In this document: piece by piece, positions 26,801 through 35,523 of the stretch | How positions within the stretch are numbered: the first letter of the stretch is position 1 | How the letters are laid out: every line of letters starts with the position of its first letter | Assembly (NCBI GenBank): GCA_039908285.1 | Contig: JAMOBE010000001.1 | Span: 28,244-92,243 of the forward strand | DNA length: 64,000 bases | Origin: JAMOBE01 sp039908285 | GTDB taxonomy: Bacteria > Pseudomonadota > Alphaproteobacteria > Rhodospirillales > Rhodospirillaceae | Reading direction: 5' to 3' | Made by a program: the position numbers and the translations under genes | The notes under the pieces: generated by a model | What the model was told of the DNA's origin: nothing | What the model saw: the letters and a program-made list of their open reading frames with translations, nothing else | Database searches by the model: none

Positions 26801-26921
26801 TCTGGATCACCTTCTCGACCTTGGTGGTTGGGGGAGGCATGTCCCACGAGGCGAGAAAGCCAACCGCGGCGATCAGGATGACGGCCATGAAAACAATCAG
26901 AACGCGTGTAATATTCTGCAT
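26781..26921 (-). CDS. 46-residue single-pass membrane protein upstream of the 669-aa gene
   Basis: This gene is too short for ordinary ORF listing. It reads MQNITRVLIVFMAVILIAAV, then GFLASWDMPPPTTKVEKVIQ and ends NDRFTR. One hydrophobic helix (about 7-24) is followed by a short Pro-rich periplasmic-type tail. Its stop lies 20 bases inside the following 669-aa gene, in another frame, which suggests coupled translation and a functional partnership. Codon use looks normal. It starts 192 bases from the divergent aroK start. No named family is known to me. Confidence 0.65.
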   Translation of the reverse strand: MQNITRVLIVFMAVILIAAVGFLASWDMPPPTTKVEKVIQNDRFTR

Positions 26922-27113
26922 TTCGCCAAGGACTCAAACTGGACTGGATCAACGGCTCTGGACACGGACCGCCCGGACCGATACAAGCCGCAGGGACGGG
27001 GCTCGCCGGACATGATAGGCTGTACCGGTGGGCGGCCCACAGTGTATAGGGTTGCGCTCAGGCTTTCAATGTGGCGCTCGGCGTGGCGTTCGGTCGAGCG
27101 GCCGACGGGGTGG

Positions 27114-27707
27114 ATGATGAACGGGCAATCGACGCCGGGCATGGCCGTGCCGCGCACGGTGGTGATGGTGGGACTGATGGGCGCCGGGAAAAGCGCCATC
27201 GGCAGGCGTTTGGCCACGCGAATCGGCCTTCCTTTCGTCGACGCCGACGCCGAGATCGAGGCCGCGGCCGGCTGTACCATCGACGACTTCTTCGCCCGCT
27301 ATGGCGAATCGGCGTTCCGCGAGGGCGAGCGGCGGGTGATGGCCCGCCTCCTGTCCGGACCGGTGTGCGTCCTGGCGGCGGGGGGGGGCGCCTTCATCGA
27401 CTCCGGCACCCGGGCCATCATTCGCGACAAGGCGGTCTCCGTCTGGCTGCGGGCGGACCTGGAGATCCTCGTCAATCGCACCAGCGGGCGTGGACACCGG
27501 CCGCTCCTCAACCAGGGGGACCCGCGCGAGACCCTGCGACGGCTCATCGAGGTGCGCTATCCGATCTACGCCGAGGCGGACATCACCGTGGACAGCGTCG
27601 ACGACGCCCGCGAGGCCATGGTGCAGAGAGTGGTGGAGTCGCTCGAGCGGCATTTCGGCATCATCATCAAGGAACCCGACGGTGACTCCTCAACCGGCAA
27701 CCAGTGA
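27114..27707 (+). CDS. aroK: AroK, shikimate kinase
   Basis: This 197-residue P-loop kinase phosphorylates shikimate in aromatic amino-acid synthesis. It carries Walker A GLMGAGKS at residues 20-27, the shikimate-binding FVDADAEIE (41-49), RYGESAFREGERRV, the glycine-rich AAGGGAF and lid RTSGRGHRPLL. ATG 27114 or 27117 are both plausible (GGGGTGG upstream); the open frame further upstream is antisense to other genes. It overlaps aroB by 26 bases, giving the classic aroK-aroB operon. Confidence 0.95.
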   Translation: MMNGQSTPGMAVPRTVVMVGLMGAGKSAIGRRLATRIGLPFVDADAEIEAAAGCTIDDFFARYGESAFREGERRVMARLLSGPVCVLAAGGGAFIDSGTRAIIRDKAVSVWLRADLEILVNRTSGRGHRPLLNQGDPRETLRRLIEVRYPIYAEADITVDSVDDAREAMVQRVVESLERHFGIIIKEPDGDSSTGNQ

Positions 27708-28839
27708 CGTTCTGACCGTCGATCTCGGGCCACGCTCCTATGACATCCACGTCGGTGCCGGCCTCATCGACCGCGCCGGAGCAATGATCCGGCCGGTTCT
27801 CCGTCAGCCCCGGGTGTTCATCGTCACCGACGACACCGTCGCCCCCCTGTATCTCACCCGGCTGGAGCAGTCCCTGGCCGTCGCCGGGATCGAGTCGGCG
27901 CGCCTCGTCCTGCCCGCCGGCGAGCAGACCAAGGACTTCGCCCACCTGGAGCAGGTGGTAAGCGCCATGCTGGAGGCCCGCTGCGAGCGGCGGACCACGG
28001 TGGTGGCCCTCGGCGGCGGCGTCATCGGCGACCTGACCGGATTCGCGGCCGCCGTGCTGTTGCGCGGCGTCGACTTCGTGCAGATCCCGACCACGCTGCT
28101 GTCGCAGGTGGACAGCTCGGTGGGCGGCAAGACCGGCATCAACACCGGCCACGGCAAGAACCTGGTGGGCGCCTTCCACCAGCCGCGGCTGGTGCTGGCC
28201 GACATCGCCACCCTCGATACCCTGCCGCGGCGCGAGGTGCTGGCGGGATACGCCGAGGTGGTCAAGTACGGGCTGATCGACGATCCCGACTTCTTCGCCT
28301 GGCTGGAGGAGAACGGCACCCAGGTGGTGGCCGGCGACCCGACGGCCCGCCGGCGGGCGGTTCTCACCAGTTGTGCCGCCAAGGCCCGGGTGGTCGCCGC
28401 CGACGAGCGCGAGGATGGCCCCAGGGCGCTCCTCAATCTCGGTCACACCTTCGGGCACGTGCTGGAGGCCGAGACCGGCTATGGCGCCGAGCTTCTGCAC
28501 GGCGAGGCGGTGGCCATCGGCATGACCCTGGCCTTCGCCCTGTCGGCCCGCATGGGCCTGTGTCCGCCGGCGGAGGCCCTGCGGGTGCGCCGCCATCTGG
28601 ACGCCATCGGCCTGCCCACCAGTCCAAGGCAGATCGGCCCAAGGCAGATCGGCCCACAACAGATCGCCGGGCGCGTCTTCGACCCCGACCGGCTGCTGGC
28701 CCACATGGCCCAGGACAAGAAGGTCCGGGACGGCCGGGTGACCTTCGTCCTGGCGCGCGGCATCGGCCGCTCCTTCCTGAACCGGGAGGTGGACCCGGCC
28801 GACGTGCGGACGGTGCTGGCCGAGGCGGTGGCGGGCTGA
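27682..28839 (+). CDS. aroB: AroB, 3-dehydroquinate synthase
   Basis: This 385-residue NAD-dependent enzyme cyclises DAHP to dehydroquinate. It shows GGGVIGDLTGFAA, the substrate block TTLLSQVDSSVGGKTGIN, GKNLVGAFHQP, metal ligands in YAEVVKYG, and LNLGHTFGHVLEAE with HGEAVAIGM. The start is GTG 27682 with AAGGA upstream, inside aroK. Near residue 315 a run of three near-identical 15-bp repeats encodes (R)QIGP-(R)QIGP-(Q)QIAG, an insertion not usual for the family that lies in a loop before FDPDRLLAHM. Confidence 0.95.
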   Translation: MTPQPATSDVLTVDLGPRSYDIHVGAGLIDRAGAMIRPVLRQPRVFIVTDDTVAPLYLTRLEQSLAVAGIESARLVLPAGEQTKDFAHLEQVVSAMLEARCERRTTVVALGGGVIGDLTGFAAAVLLRGVDFVQIPTTLLSQVDSSVGGKTGINTGHGKNLVGAFHQPRLVLADIATLDTLPRREVLAGYAEVVKYGLIDDPDFFAWLEENGTQVVAGDPTARRRAVLTSCAAKARVVAADEREDGPRALLNLGHTFGHVLEAETGYGAELLHGEAVAIGMTLAFALSARMGLCPPAEALRVRRHLDAIGLPTSPRQIGPRQIGPQQIAGRVFDPDRLLAHMAQDKKVRDGRVTFVLARGIGRSFLNREVDPADVRTVLAEAVAG

Positions 28840-29026
28840 GAGAGTGAAAATGTATCGGCAGCATAACCATAAAAGCCCTCTCCCCCCTCTTCCGGGGGGA
28901 GAGGGTTGGGTGAGGGGGGCGCGAGGTTCCCGAGATGGTGCCGGTTGCCCCACCCCCTCACCCCGGCCCTCTCCCCCTCGAGGGGGAGAGGGAGTAAAGG
29001 GTCCGAAAACATTTTCAGGCTCTGAG
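28836..29026. mobile_element. MITE-like palindromic element between aroB and corC
   Basis: The element begins in the aroB stop codon (CTGAGAGAGTGAAAATGT) and ends 4 bases before the corC ATG (ACATTTTCAGGCTCTGAG). These ends are imperfect inverted repeats of a type distinct from the CAGGGCAATCGG ends. The core 28871-28995 is the double-hairpin block shared with 5798-5920 (inverted) and 18722-18850. It therefore supplies both the aroB 3' end and the corC leader. Confidence 0.7.
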
Positions 29027-29030
29027 TGAC

Positions 29031-30332
29031 ATGACCGACATCGACACATCGCTGATCATCGACCTTGTCGCCATCCTTGCCCTGCTGGTGATGTCATTCT
29101 TCTTTTCGGGGTCGGAAACGGCGCTGACCGCCCACTCGCGGCCGCTGATGCACCAGCTCGAGCAGCAGGGCAACCGCCGCGCCGCCCTGGTCAACAAACT
29201 CACCGGCAACCGCGAGCAGTTGATCGGCGCCATCCTTCTCGGCAATACCCTGGCCAACATCCTGTCATCGGCGCTCGCCACCAAGGTGATGATCTCGCTG
29301 TTCGGCGAGGCTGGCGTCGCCTATGCCACCCTGGCGATGACCCTGGTGATCCTGATCTTCGCCGAGATTCTGCCGAAGACCGTCGCCCTCCGTCATGCCC
29401 CCCGGGTGGCCCTGGTGCTGGCGCCCCTGGTCACCGTCGTGGTCTGGGTGCTGGCGCCGGCGGTGAAGGTGATGCACGTCGTCGTGCGCCTGACCCTGCG
29501 CCTCGCCGGAGCCGACGGCGCCAGCGAGCACGACGTCTCCACCACCGTGGCCGAACTGCGGGGCGCCATCGAGCTGCACGGCCGCGACGACGGCGAGGTC
29601 CGGCACGAGCGCGCCATGCTGCGCAGCGTGCTGGAACTGGGCGAGGTGCGGGTCGGCGAAATCATGACCCACCGCCGCAACGTCGTGACCATCGACGGCG
29701 ACCAGAAGGCCGGCGCCATCCTCGACGCCGTGCTCTCCAGCGCCTATACGCGCATCCCGCTGTGGCGCGGCAAGCCCGACAACATCATCGGCGTCATCCA
29801 TGCCAAGGACCTGCTGCGGGCCGTGCGGGCCCATGTCGGCGACCTGGACGAACTGGACGTGGTGACCGTGGCCACGCCGCCGTGGTTCATCCCCGAGTCC
29901 ACCTCGCTGCACGAACAGCTCCAGGCCTTCCGCGATCGCCGCGAGCACTTCGCCATGGTGGTGGACGAATACGGCACCCTCCTTGGCATCGTCACGCTGG
30001 AAGACATCCTGGAGGAAATCGTCGGCGACATCACCGACGAGCACGACGTGGCGGTGTCGGGGGTGCGCCCCCAGGCCGACGGTTCGTACATGGTGAACGG
30101 CGACGTCACCCTCCGCGACCTCAACCGCGAGTTCGACTGGCGCCTGCCCGACGAGGAGGCGGTGACCATCGCCGGCCTGATGCTGCACGAGGCGCGCCAC
30201 ATTCCCGAGGTGGGCCAGGTCTACCTCTTTCACGGCTTCCGCTTCGAAATCGTCCGCCGCGTCCGCAACCAGATCACCGCCGTGCGAATCACCCCCCAGA
30301 CCACCGATCGGGGAACCGAGACCGGCACGTGA
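29031..30332 (+). CDS. HlyC/CorC (CNNM-type) family transporter-like protein
   Basis: This 433-residue protein has an N-terminal DUF21/CNNM membrane domain (about 1-190, four hydrophobic segments, with FFSGSETALTA and ILLGNTLANILSSALAT). Two CBS domains follow (about 205-330, VGEIMTHRRNVVTI and HFAMVVDEYGTLLGIVTLEDILEEIVG), then a C-terminal CorC_HlyC domain (MVNGDVTLRDLNREFDW). Family members are implicated in magnesium/cobalt efflux or ion homeostasis. It follows aroB, a gene order common in Rhodospirillales-like genomes. The start lies just after the palindromic element, with only a weak ribosome site. Confidence 0.92.
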   Translation: MTDIDTSLIIDLVAILALLVMSFFFSGSETALTAHSRPLMHQLEQQGNRRAALVNKLTGNREQLIGAILLGNTLANILSSALATKVMISLFGEAGVAYATLAMTLVILIFAEILPKTVALRHAPRVALVLAPLVTVVVWVLAPAVKVMHVVVRLTLRLAGADGASEHDVSTTVAELRGAIELHGRDDGEVRHERAMLRSVLELGEVRVGEIMTHRRNVVTIDGDQKAGAILDAVLSSAYTRIPLWRGKPDNIIGVIHAKDLLRAVRAHVGDLDELDVVTVATPPWFIPESTSLHEQLQAFRDRREHFAMVVDEYGTLLGIVTLEDILEEIVGDITDEHDVAVSGVRPQADGSYMVNGDVTLRDLNREFDWRLPDEEAVTIAGLMLHEARHIPEVGQVYLFHGFRFEIVRRVRNQITAVRITPQTTDRGTETGT

Positions 30333-30373
30333 GTGGCGGGAAGCGCTCTCCCGTTGGAGGAAGAGAAACCCGC

Positions 30374-30469
30374 CAGGGCAATCGGGTGAACCGATCAAAA
30401 GCCCTCTCCCCCCGGAAGAGGGGGGAGAGGGAGTGAAGATGGCGGCTCTCACTTCACCCGATTGCCCTG
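30374..30469. mobile_element. Short MITE, 96 bp, with perfect 17-bp TIRs and 10-bp target duplication
   Basis: Left end CAGGGCAATCGGGTGAA (30374-30390) and right end TTCACCCGATTGCCCTG (30453-30469) are exact inverse complements. The interior holds one GC hairpin of the CCCTCTCCCC type. Immediately outside both ends is the same decamer AGAAACCCGC (30364-30373 and 30470-30479). This is the signature of transposition with a 10-bp target duplication. There is no coding capacity, so a transposase would have to act in trans. Confidence 0.88.
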
Positions 30470-30526
30470 AGAAACCCGCGAGCAGTGGTTCCCATGGGGC
30501 GTCGTTTGCTGTAGTCTGCCGCCCAC

Positions 30527-30603
<77 letters not shown>

Positions 30604-30852
30604 CGGGGGGTAGTGGGCGGAAATGGGCAAAGCGACACTTGGTTTTGGAGAGCGACGGGCGGAAAAAGGCCTCCCCGACGTCGGCCTCGGACGTAGGAAC
30701 CCTGGGGAGGAAAGAATCCCCGCCACCTGCGCCCTCCCCGTCGGGGAAGTAAGAAAGAAAGTGTTGTGAGGGCCTGAGGCCCTCACACTCCCCATTCCTT
30801 CCAGGATTGGTGGTTCTGGGGAATGCGGCAGGACCGCAGAACTCAAGGTATA

Positions 30853-31215
30853 TTATTTATCAAAAGCTTCCTGATTAGTCCGCACTTTACCGGACTGTTG
30901 TTTGCTTAGGCTCGTTTCATGTTCATCTGAAGAACTGAACAATTTTATGCCAACTCTAGAGAAATATTCTATGACCTCCTTGACCGTGGCTGAGGCAGCT
31001 CCATTACCAATCGCGGTAGCAATCAGCACAACAAACGCCGAACCACCGATGGCAGCCCCAAGTTTCTCTTTAATTGTAGAAGCTCTCCCCGCAGATTCCC
31101 TCACTTTCATCTTCCGGCTATAATTGCGCATGCTATGAAACCCACTGCAAATGAGGGGACTTACGAGGAGGAATCCTGCAGCGTATGCAATGCATCGACA
31201 ACATCTTCCACGCAA
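30853..31215 (-). CDS. Small membrane protein, unknown, AT-richer accessory gene
   Basis: This is an open frame of up to 120 codons beginning with TTG, one base after the stop of the upstream secreted-protein gene. It has a possible N-terminal hydrophobic segment (AGFLLVSPLICSGF) and a clearer membrane helix (AAIGGSAFVVLIATAIG), then a charged tail. If the ATG at 31131 is used instead, the protein is about 92 residues with one helix. The base composition is lower in GC than the surroundings, suggesting acquired DNA. I do not recognise a family. Confidence 0.5.
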   Translation of the reverse strand: MRGRCCRCIAYAAGFLLVSPLICSGFHSMRNYSRKMKVRESAGRASTIKEKLGAAIGGSAFVVLIATAIGNGAASATVKEVIEYFSRVGIKLFSSSDEHETSLSKQQSGKVRTNQEAFDK

Positions 31216-31216
31216 C

Positions 31217-31675
31217 TCAGCGCCCTGTACATGACTGCGTCATATTGCTGAAGGTGTAGTTGGCGTAGGCGGGGTTTTTTACTATCCATGCGCTTTCGTA
31301 AGCTTTTCGCACATTATCTACATTCTTGTCTAGTTCTGGATTTGCTGGGCTCTTTCCACTCAAAGTGTAATACTTACCATTTATCAGATTAATTGGAACC
31401 GGATGCCCTATCCCACAATTTTTTCCAAAAATTGACTGAAGTTTATCCTTGAGGTCCGGGTATCCAGAATATGGATCTATGTATGCTCCATTCGTACCTT
31501 TTTTGAAATATTCCGCAATAATCGGCTCTTGAACGGGATCATCGCTCAGAATGATCTTGGCCTTCTCCAGCCCGGGGACCAACGTCGGCCCCTGTGCGGC
31601 GGCTGGCAAAACCCCGCCGACCGCGGCGACGAACGTAAAGCCCATAGCTGCAGCAATTCGCGTCAATGCCTTCAT
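31217..31675 (-). CDS. Exported hypothetical protein near tRNA-Arg
   Basis: This 152-residue protein starts at ATG 31675 (MKALTRIAAAMGFTFVAAVG), a clear signal peptide ending PAAAQG. The mature part is mixed alpha/beta with PGLEKAKIILSDDP, AEYFKKGTNGAYIDPYSGYP, an FGKNCGIGHPVPINLINGKYY stretch and a C-terminal Cys, so one disulphide is possible. No family is recognised. With the small membrane gene that follows by one base, it forms an AT-richer two-gene unit between tRNA-Arg and polA; an immunity/lysozyme-inhibitor-like role can be imagined but has no direct support. Confidence 0.6.
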   Translation of the reverse strand: MKALTRIAAAMGFTFVAAVGGVLPAAAQGPTLVPGLEKAKIILSDDPVQEPIIAEYFKKGTNGAYIDPYSGYPDLKDKLQSIFGKNCGIGHPVPINLINGKYYTLSGKSPANPELDKNVDNVRKAYESAWIVKNPAYANYTFSNMTQSCTGR

Positions 31676-31843
31676 CGGTGTCTCCAACGTTTGGCGTCCT
31701 GGCCTGGTAGACGGCTCCCCATAGACTTGACTACCCAGAAGCGTAACAGGGCGTCATCACGCTGACAACTCCAATCTACACTCGTATCACGTGCCCACAT
31801 CCCCACCATTGATTCCGCCGCTCCAGTCGGCGACAGTGGGGGC

Positions 31844-34663
31844 ATGACAACCGACACGACCGACATGACCGACACCCCCCCGTCCGCCATACCGCGCCAT
31901 GTGTTCCTGGTGGATGGCTCGGGCTATATCTTCCGGGCGTTTCATGCCCTGCCGCCGATGACGCGGCCGGATGGGACGCCGGTCAATGCAGTTTACGGTT
32001 TCGTCACCATGCTGATGAAGCTTATGGCGAGAGGGGACACCGAGGCAGATCATGTGGCGGTTGTGTTCGACAAGAGCCGGCACACCTTCCGCACCGAGCT
32101 CTATCCGGCCTACAAGGCCCAGCGCCCCCCTCCGCCCGAGGACCTGGTACCGCAGTTCGGCCTGATCCGGGAGGCGACTCGGGCCTTCAATGTCGCCTGC
32201 GTCGAGATGGACGGGTACGAGGCCGATGACCTGATCGCCACCTATGCCCGTGAGGCGGTGGCGCTGGGGGCCGAAGTCACCATCGTCTCGGCGGACAAGG
32301 ACCTGATGCAGCTCGTGGGTCCGCGCGTCACCATGCTGGACCCGATCAAGAATCGGTCCATCGGCCCGGACGAGGTGCGGGAGAAGTTCGGCGTCGGGCC
32401 GGAGCGGGTGGTGGACGTCCAGGCCCTGGTGGGCGATCCGACCGACAATGTTCCCGGCGTCCCCGGTATCGGCGTCAAGACCGCCGCCGCCCTGATCGAG
32501 GAGTTCGGCGACCTGGACTCCCTCCTGGCCCGGGCCGCCGAGATCCCCCAGCCGAAGCGGCGCCAGGCCCTGCTGGACAACGTGGACCTGGCCAGGCTGT
32601 CGCGCGACCTGGTGCGGCTCAAGGACGACGTGCCGGTGGAGGTGCCGCTCGAAAGCTTCGCCGTCCGGCCCCGCGACGAGGCCCAGTTGCGCGCGTTCCT
32701 GACGGCGCAGGCGTTCCGCACCATCCTCGCGCGCCTTGGGCCACTCCCGGATGATGTCCCATCGGCGACTCCGGCCCCCGGCGCCGTCCCGTCGGCTCCC
32801 TCCTATGACCTGGTGCGGGACGTCGCCGCCCTGGACCGCTGGATCGCCGAGGCCACGGCCGCCGGCGTGGTGGCGGTGGATACGGAGACCGACTCCCTCG
32901 ACGCCATCGCCGCGCGGCTGGTGGGGGTATCGCTGTCGGTCCAGCCGGGCCGGGGCTGCTACATCCCCCTGCGCCATGTTTCCCCCGGCACCGCCCAGGG
33001 CAGCCTGGACCTCGGCGGCGCGGGAACGGGCGGGACGGGCGACTCCGCCCCACCCCAGATTCCGGTGGAGACGGCCCTGGCGCGACTCAAAATCCTTCTC
33101 GCCGATCCGGGGGTGCTGAAGATCGGCCACAACATCAAGTACGACCTTCAGGTGTTCCGCACCGCCGGGCTCGAGGTCACGCCGGTGGACGACACCATGG
33201 TGATGTCCTACGTGCTCGATGGCGGCAACCATGGCCATGGCATGGACGAACTGGCCGGGAAACACCTTGGCCTCACCACCATCACCTTCAAGGACGTGTG
33301 CGGCTCGGGCAAGGGGCAGATCACCTTCGACAAGGTGCCGCTGGACAAGGCCTGCGCCTATGCCGCCGAGGACGCCGACGTCACCCTGCGGCTGCACGGA
33401 CTGTTCCGCGATCGTCTGTTGGCGGAGCGGATGACCGGCGTGTACGAGACCCTCGACCGGCCGCTGATCCCCGTGCTGGCCGCCATGGAGCGCCACGGCA
33501 TCCGGGTGGACGCGACGGAGTTGCGGCGGCTGTCCGACGACTTCGCCGTCCGCATGGTGGAGCTTGAGACGGCCGTGCACCGGCTGGCCGGCCGCGCCTT
33601 CAACATCGCCTCGCCGAAGCAGCTTGGCGAGGTGCTGTTCGACGAGATGAAGCTCTCCCCCGGCGCCCGCCGGAGCGCCAAGACCGGGGCCTACACCACC
33701 GATGCCGCGGTGCTGGAGGACCTGGCCGCAGCCGGTCACGACCTGCCGGCCCGGGTGCTGGAGTGGCGCCAGCTCGCCAAGCTCAAAAGCACCTACACCG
33801 ACGCCCTGACGGCCCGCATCGACCGGCGCACCGGGCGGGTGCATACCTCGTTTTCGCAGACGGTGACCTCCACCGGACGGCTGTCGTCCACCGACCCCAA
33901 CCTGCAGAACATCCCCATCCGCACCGATGACGGCCGCAAGATCCGCCGCGCCTTCATCGCCGAGCCCGGTCATGTGCTGCTGTCGGCCGACTACTCGCAG
34001 ATCGAGCTGCGGCTCGTCGCCCACGTGGCCGGCATCAAGGCCCTGATCGAGGCCTTCCACCACGGTGCCGACATCCACGCCATCACCGCGAGCCAGGTGT
34101 TCGGCGTGCCGGTGGAGGGCATGGACCCGGCCCTGCGCCGACGGGCCAAGGCCATCAACTTCGGCATCATCTATGGCATCTCGCCCTTTGGCCTGGCGGC
34201 CCAGCTCGGCATCGACAAGGGCGAGGCCAAGGCCTACATCGACGCCTACTTCGCCCGTTTCCCGGAAATCCGCGGCTACATGGACCGCACCATCGAGACG
34301 GCGCGGAACCAGGGCTTCGTCACCACCCCCTTCGGCCGCAAGTGCCACACCCCGGGGATCCGCGATCGCAATCCCAACATGCGCGGCTTCGCCGAGCGGG
34401 CGGCCATCAACGCCCCCATCCAGGGAGGTGCTGCCGACATCATCAAGCGGGCGATGATCCGCCTGCCCGACGCCCTGACCGAGGCCGGCCTCGGCGCCCG
34501 CATGCTGCTGCAGGTCCACGACGAACTGGTGCTGGAGGTGCCCGAGGCCGAGGCGGACGCCACCGCCGCCCTGGTCCGGCGGGTCATGGAGGGTGCCGCC
34601 AGCCTCTCGGTGCCGCTGGTGGTGGACGCCGGCCTCGGCCCAAGCTGGGCCGAGGCCCATTGA
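31844..34663 (+). CDS. polA: DNA polymerase I
   Basis: This 939-residue PolA is complete. The 5'-3' exonuclease domain covers about 1-300 (FLVDGSGYIFRAFHAL, DGYEADDLIATYA, GDPTDNVPGVPGIGVKTAA). The 3'-5' exonuclease domain has an intact metal site VDTETDSLDA and KIGHNIKYDLQVF. The polymerase palm/fingers carry SADYSQIELRLVAH, RRRAKAINFGIIYGIS and LLQVHDELVLEVP. It fills Okazaki gaps and acts in repair. The ATG at 31844 is preceded by GGGGG, and no other in-frame start fits better. It is transcribed alone. Confidence 0.97.
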   Translation: MTTDTTDMTDTPPSAIPRHVFLVDGSGYIFRAFHALPPMTRPDGTPVNAVYGFVTMLMKLMARGDTEADHVAVVFDKSRHTFRTELYPAYKAQRPPPPEDLVPQFGLIREATRAFNVACVEMDGYEADDLIATYAREAVALGAEVTIVSADKDLMQLVGPRVTMLDPIKNRSIGPDEVREKFGVGPERVVDVQALVGDPTDNVPGVPGIGVKTAAALIEEFGDLDSLLARAAEIPQPKRRQALLDNVDLARLSRDLVRLKDDVPVEVPLESFAVRPRDEAQLRAFLTAQAFRTILARLGPLPDDVPSATPAPGAVPSAPSYDLVRDVAALDRWIAEATAAGVVAVDTETDSLDAIAARLVGVSLSVQPGRGCYIPLRHVSPGTAQGSLDLGGAGTGGTGDSAPPQIPVETALARLKILLADPGVLKIGHNIKYDLQVFRTAGLEVTPVDDTMVMSYVLDGGNHGHGMDELAGKHLGLTTITFKDVCGSGKGQITFDKVPLDKACAYAAEDADVTLRLHGLFRDRLLAERMTGVYETLDRPLIPVLAAMERHGIRVDATELRRLSDDFAVRMVELETAVHRLAGRAFNIASPKQLGEVLFDEMKLSPGARRSAKTGAYTTDAAVLEDLAAAGHDLPARVLEWRQLAKLKSTYTDALTARIDRRTGRVHTSFSQTVTSTGRLSSTDPNLQNIPIRTDDGRKIRRAFIAEPGHVLLSADYSQIELRLVAHVAGIKALIEAFHHGADIHAITASQVFGVPVEGMDPALRRRAKAINFGIIYGISPFGLAAQLGIDKGEAKAYIDAYFARFPEIRGYMDRTIETARNQGFVTTPFGRKCHTPGIRDRNPNMRGFAERAAINAPIQGGAADIIKRAMIRLPDALTEAGLGARMLLQVHDELVLEVPEAEADATAALVRRVMEGAASLSVPLVVDAGLGPSWAEAH

Positions 34664-34678
34664 AGCCAGGCGTCGGAC

Positions 34679-34939
34679 TCATTCGATTCCTCGCGGCGGC
34701 GCAACGAACGGCACGCTTCGCAGGTACAGGGTATCAGGGCTGAAATCCTGTTCGTGTGGCCAGGCCACGAAGCCCGATATCGCCCGCACGGAGCGGAAAT
34801 AGACTGGATCGCGCAGTTCCCTGAACACGCCACGATTGAGGTACGGCTCGACGCAAAAGACCCGGCGCTCGCCGTTGGCGAAGGTGAGCAGGAGAGAGAA
34901 GCCCTCCAACACGTGCACGGCTGTCACTTCTGGATGCAT
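34679..34939 (-). CDS. DUF2442 domain protein
   Basis: This is a protein of about 86 residues with the DUF2442 pattern: VTAVHVLEGFSLLLTFANGERRVF, then PYLNRGVFRELRDPVYFRSVR and FVAWPHEQDFSPDTLYLRS. DUF2442 proteins often sit beside DUF4160 proteins in toxin-antitoxin-like pairs, but no DUF4160 gene is present here, so this is a solitary copy. ATG 34939 is preferred for GAGGTGG upstream; a longer form from 34966 is possible. It is convergent with polA. Confidence 0.8.
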   Translation of the reverse strand: MHPEVTAVHVLEGFSLLLTFANGERRVFCVEPYLNRGVFRELRDPVYFRSVRAISGFVAWPHEQDFSPDTLYLRSVPFVAPPRGIE

Positions 34940-35082
34940 GGCACGCCACCTCGCACCAACAGCCACCAGACCGTAGCTATGCCGAAGTGGGCTGATATTT
35001 CAAGCCCAACCTCGCCACCGGGTGCACACGACTCTTGACAGGGAGCACCGCTGCCCTTAAGAAACGGCCTCCCTGCTGGAAT

Positions 35083-35157
35083 GGGCGCGTAGCTCAGCGG
35101 GAGAGCACTCGCTTCACACGCGAGGGGTCGCAGGTTCAATCCCTGCCGCGCCCACCA
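35083..35157 (+). tRNA. tRNA-Val (CAC)
   Basis: A 75-nt tRNA with encoded CCA. The acceptor GGGCGCG (35083-35089) pairs with CGCGCCC (35147-35153), discriminator A. The anticodon stem CTCGC/GCGAG encloses TTCACAC, giving anticodon CAC. The T-arm GGTTCAATCCC is canonical. Toxin-antitoxin remnants lie directly downstream. Confidence 0.96.
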
Positions 35158-35196
35158 AGCGCCAGGACGCCAGGCTCACGGACTCCGGTGCTTTCA

Positions 35197-35523
35197 TCAC
35201 GCGACCCGTTCAAGCGCTTCCCTGACGAAGGCATTGACGCTCTCACCTCGGCTCGCGGCTGCCGTGGCGATGCGGCGGTGCAGGTCTGGCGGTAGACGCA
35301 CGGTAAAGTTACCGGAATACGGCCGTTCCGGTTCCTTGCCCCGTTCCTGGCACCACGCAATATAATCGGCAACGGTATCGGCGAACGCCGCGCGAAGCTC
35401 GTCGAGAGTGCGTCCCTGAAATGTAAGTACATCTCGCGTGTTGGCGACTTCTCCGTGGAAAAGATTCGCACTCTCGTCCAATTCAATCGTCGCTATGTAG
35501 CCTTCATGGGTCATGGTCGTCAT
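35197..35523 (-). CDS. hicB: HicB-family antitoxin
   Basis: This 108-residue protein begins at ATG 35523 (MTTMTHEGYIATIELDESAN). A partly degraded RNase H-like HicB fold covers about 8-75 (TRDVLTFQGRTLDELRAAFADT). A ribbon-helix-helix DNA-binding C-terminus follows (about 78-108, FTVRLPPDLHRRIATAAASRGESVNAFVREAL). HicB neutralises HicA, an mRNA interferase. Here the gene upstream, which should be hicA, is only a C-terminal fragment, and its stop codon overlaps the hicB ATG. The antitoxin is therefore probably an orphan. Confidence 0.85.
   Translation of the reverse strand: MTTMTHEGYIATIELDESANLFHGEVANTRDVLTFQGRTLDELRAAFADTVADYIAWCQERGKEPERPYSGNFTVRLPPDLHRRIATAAASRGESVNAFVREALERVA

Noticed and set aside
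28836..29049. Open frames running through the palindromic elements (text such as PSPPRGGEG).
   Set aside because: The text is the translation of the repeat itself and recurs at every copy; no start site or conserved protein context.
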